NCBI GenBank assembly: GCA_034663685.1
Contig: JAXDJC010000207.1
Span: 1 to 30,981 of the forward strand
Source of the DNA: AC-37 sp034663685
GTDB lineage: Bacteria > Actinomycetota > Thermoleophilia > Solirubrobacterales > Thermoleophilaceae
Direction of reading: 5' to 3'
DNA: 30,981 bases
In this document: positions 30,051 to 30,981 of the stretch, piece by piece
How the letters are laid out: every line of letters begins with the position of its first letter
Position numbering within the stretch: position 1 is the stretch's first letter
The notes under the pieces: generated by a model
The model's database searches: none
What the model was told of the DNA's origin: nothing
Seen by the model: the letters and a program-made list of their open reading frames with translations, nothing else
Program-made: the position numbers and the translations under genes

Positions 30051-30057
30051 GGGGAGG
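30051..30057 (+). promoter_or_regulatory. Strong Shine-Dalgarno that fixes the start of the 63-aa gene
   Basis: GGGGAGG lies 9 bases before the GTG at 30067. It is the best ribosome site in the right part of the window and supports a short gene whose frame alone would not be convincing. Confidence 0.7.
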
Positions 30058-30066
30058 TTCGCCACG

Positions 30067-30258
30067 GTGGCGAAGGGGAAGCGCGCGTCCTGCGAGGACT
30101 GCTACTTCAAGCGCAACGGTCTGTGCGCGCTCAAGCTGGACGCGCCATGCGCGACCTTCCGCTGCGCCGAGCGCGGCCTCAAGCCCGAGCGCCAGCTGGC
30201 GTTCGTCTTCCGCACCGAGCGCACGCGCGCGGTGTACGCGTTCCCCCAGCCGCAGTAG
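30067..30258 (+). CDS. Small five-cysteine protein, possible zinc or iron-sulfur binder
   Basis: 63 aa, GTG 30067 with a strong upstream ribosome site. Cysteines are at 9, 12, 20, 28 and 33 (SCEDCYFKRNGLC, then PCATFRCAERGLKPERQ), with CxxC spacing in the first pair. The last 25 residues (LAFVFRTERTRAVYAFPQPQ) are strand-like and end in PQPQ. It resembles small actinobacterial hypothetical proteins of zinc-ribbon type, but I do not recognise a named family. It is on the same strand as the MBL-fold gene that begins 42 bp downstream and might share a transcript with it. A role in metal or redox sensing is a guess. Confidence 0.7.
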   Translation: MAKGKRASCEDCYFKRNGLCALKLDAPCATFRCAERGLKPERQLAFVFRTERTRAVYAFPQPQ

Positions 30259-30285
30259 CTGCTCTCCCCCGCACCCGTGGCGGAT

Positions 30286-30291
30286 TAGAGT
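30286..30291 (+). promoter_or_regulatory. TANNNT -10 box upstream of the MBL-fold gene
   Basis: TAGAGT is followed by 9 bases (TCGCCGAGG) and then the ATG at 30301. The GAGG is directly against the start codon, too close to serve as a normal ribosome site. This fits a leaderless or nearly leaderless transcript, which would make the gene independent of the small protein upstream. Confidence 0.4.
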
Positions 30292-30300
30292 TCGCCGAGG

Positions 30301-30981
30301 ATGCGTCTAACGGTTCTCGGCAAGTCGCCGTCGTGGCAGGACGCCGACGGCGCGTGCTCCGGCTATCTGATCGAGGAGGAGGGCACGAGCGTCGTGGTCG
30401 ACTGCGGCAACGGCGTGTTCGGCAAGCTGCGCAAGTACTGCGACTACACGGCCGTCGACGCCATCGTGATCTCGCACATCCACGCCGACCACTGGCTCGA
30501 CCTCGTGCCGTACTCGTACGCGCTCACCTACGCGCCGCGCCAGCAGCCGGTGCCGGTGGACCGCTGGCCCGGCGTCGACTGCCCGGCCTGCCCTCGTCTC
30601 ATCACGCCGCGCGGCTCGCGTGAGACCTACCGCCGCGTCGTCGGATCGTGGGGCAACGAGGACCTGATCGAGAACGCGTTCGCCGTCGAGGAGTACGAGC
30701 CTGACGCCTGCCCGCGCGTCGGGCCGCTCCGGTTCACGTTCCAGTCGGTGCCCCACTTCACGGAGACCTTCGCCATCAAGGTCGAGTCCGAGAGCGGCAC
30801 GGCGAAGCTCGTGTTCGGCGCGGACAGCCGCCCGACGGACGACCTGATCGATTTCGCCCAGGGCTGTGACCTGTTCCTCGTCGAGGCCACACTGCCGCGT
30901 CCGGAGCGCAGCGGCGAGCGCGGGCACATGACTCCGCGGGAGGCAGGCGAGCACGCCCGCGAGGCCGGCGCCCGCCAGGTG
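30301..30981 (+). CDS. Metallo-beta-lactamase-fold hydrolase, N-terminal part
   Basis: 227 codons from ATG 30301 with no stop before the right edge, so the C terminus is missing. It begins MRLTVLGKSPSWQDADGACS, which fits the RNase Z-like MBL group, followed by the zinc motif SHIHADHW. SVPHFTETFAIKVES supplies the next expected metal histidine, and VFGADSRPTDDL and LVEATL supply the later aspartate and acidic motif; GHMTPREAGEHAREAGARQ matches the (S/G)H(M/L)T element near the end of such proteins. A segment near residue 96 reads DCPACPRL, an unusual CxxC insertion. Family members hydrolyse phosphodiesters, lactones or similar bonds; the exact substrate is unknown. Confidence 0.87.
   Translation, partial: MRLTVLGKSPSWQDADGACSGYLIEEEGTSVVVDCGNGVFGKLRKYCDYTAVDAIVISHIHADHWLDLVPYSYALTYAPRQQPVPVDRWPGVDCPACPRLITPRGSRETYRRVVGSWGNEDLIENAFAVEEYEPDACPRVGPLRFTFQSVPHFTETFAIKVESESGTAKLVFGADSRPTDDLIDFAQGCDLFLVEATLPRPERSGERGHMTPREAGEHAREAGARQV

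Noticed and set aside
1..30981. tRNA/rRNA genes, CRISPR arrays, insertion sequences, prophage genes
   Set aside because: None seen: no repeat-spacer pattern, no transposase or integrase motif, and no cloverleaf-like sequence in the intergenic regions.

Overview
The window is about 31 kb of very GC-rich DNA (above 70% by eye). It has dense coding, many GTG starts, and stop/start overlaps of the ATGA, GTGA or TGATG kind. The gene families and style (large modular glycosyltransferases, paired NarL-type kinases, a wHTH protein with a GRPPGSR linker) suggest a high-GC actinobacterium, most like Thermoleophilia/Solirubrobacterales. That placement is an inference from style, not from a marker gene. 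I see no rRNA, tRNA, CRISPR array, insertion sequence or phage gene, and no gap above 300 bp without a gene.

Left part (1-10475): the first codons of a site-2-protease-like M50 membrane peptidase run off the left edge. Two central-carbon enzymes follow, an isocitrate dehydrogenase-type enzyme and malate dehydrogenase, separated by a small winged-helix protein on the opposite strand. A strong bidirectional hairpin separates mdh from a minus-strand operon of SRPBCC protein, ABC ATPase and MacB/FtsX-type permease. Next is a tightly coupled plus-strand operon of two NarL-family histidine kinases, one LuxR-type response regulator and a two-domain VOC (glyoxalase/extradiol dioxygenase-like) protein. 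The first kinase has a damaged ATP-binding lid.

Middle part (10462-27596): this is a cell-surface polysaccharide or glycolipid locus whose genes switch strand repeatedly. It encodes an 810-aa GT4-type glycosyltransferase with an extra N-terminal module, a WecB-like UDP-sugar 2-epimerase, a Gfo/Idh/MocA sugar dehydrogenase, a DPM1-like GT2, a membrane-tailed GT2, a GT4, a GT-C-like integral membrane protein and a Wzx/MATE-type flippase. It also encodes a DUF268 protein, a SAM-methyltransferase-like protein, a 1175-aa fusion of three glycosyltransferase modules, and GDP-mannose 4,6-dehydratase. Together these can make nucleotide sugars (an epimerised/oxidised UDP-HexNAc type and GDP-4-keto-6-deoxymannose), assemble and possibly methylate a lipid-linked glycan, and flip it. 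No priming phosphoglycosyltransferase, Wzy polymerase or chain-length regulator is recognisable here, so the locus probably continues or depends on genes elsewhere.

Right part (27816-30981): a cupin protein, a perfect 15-bp inverted repeat, a minus-strand pair (SRPBCC protein and NAD(P)-binding epimerase-like protein), a 63-aa five-cysteine protein and the start of a metallo-beta-lactamase-fold hydrolase that runs off the right edge.

Two signal styles coexist. Some genes have clear Shine-Dalgarno sequences. Others have a TANNNT box ending 6-9 bases before the start codon and little or no Shine-Dalgarno, as expected for leaderless mRNAs. Five convergent gene pairs abut or overlap at their stop codons.
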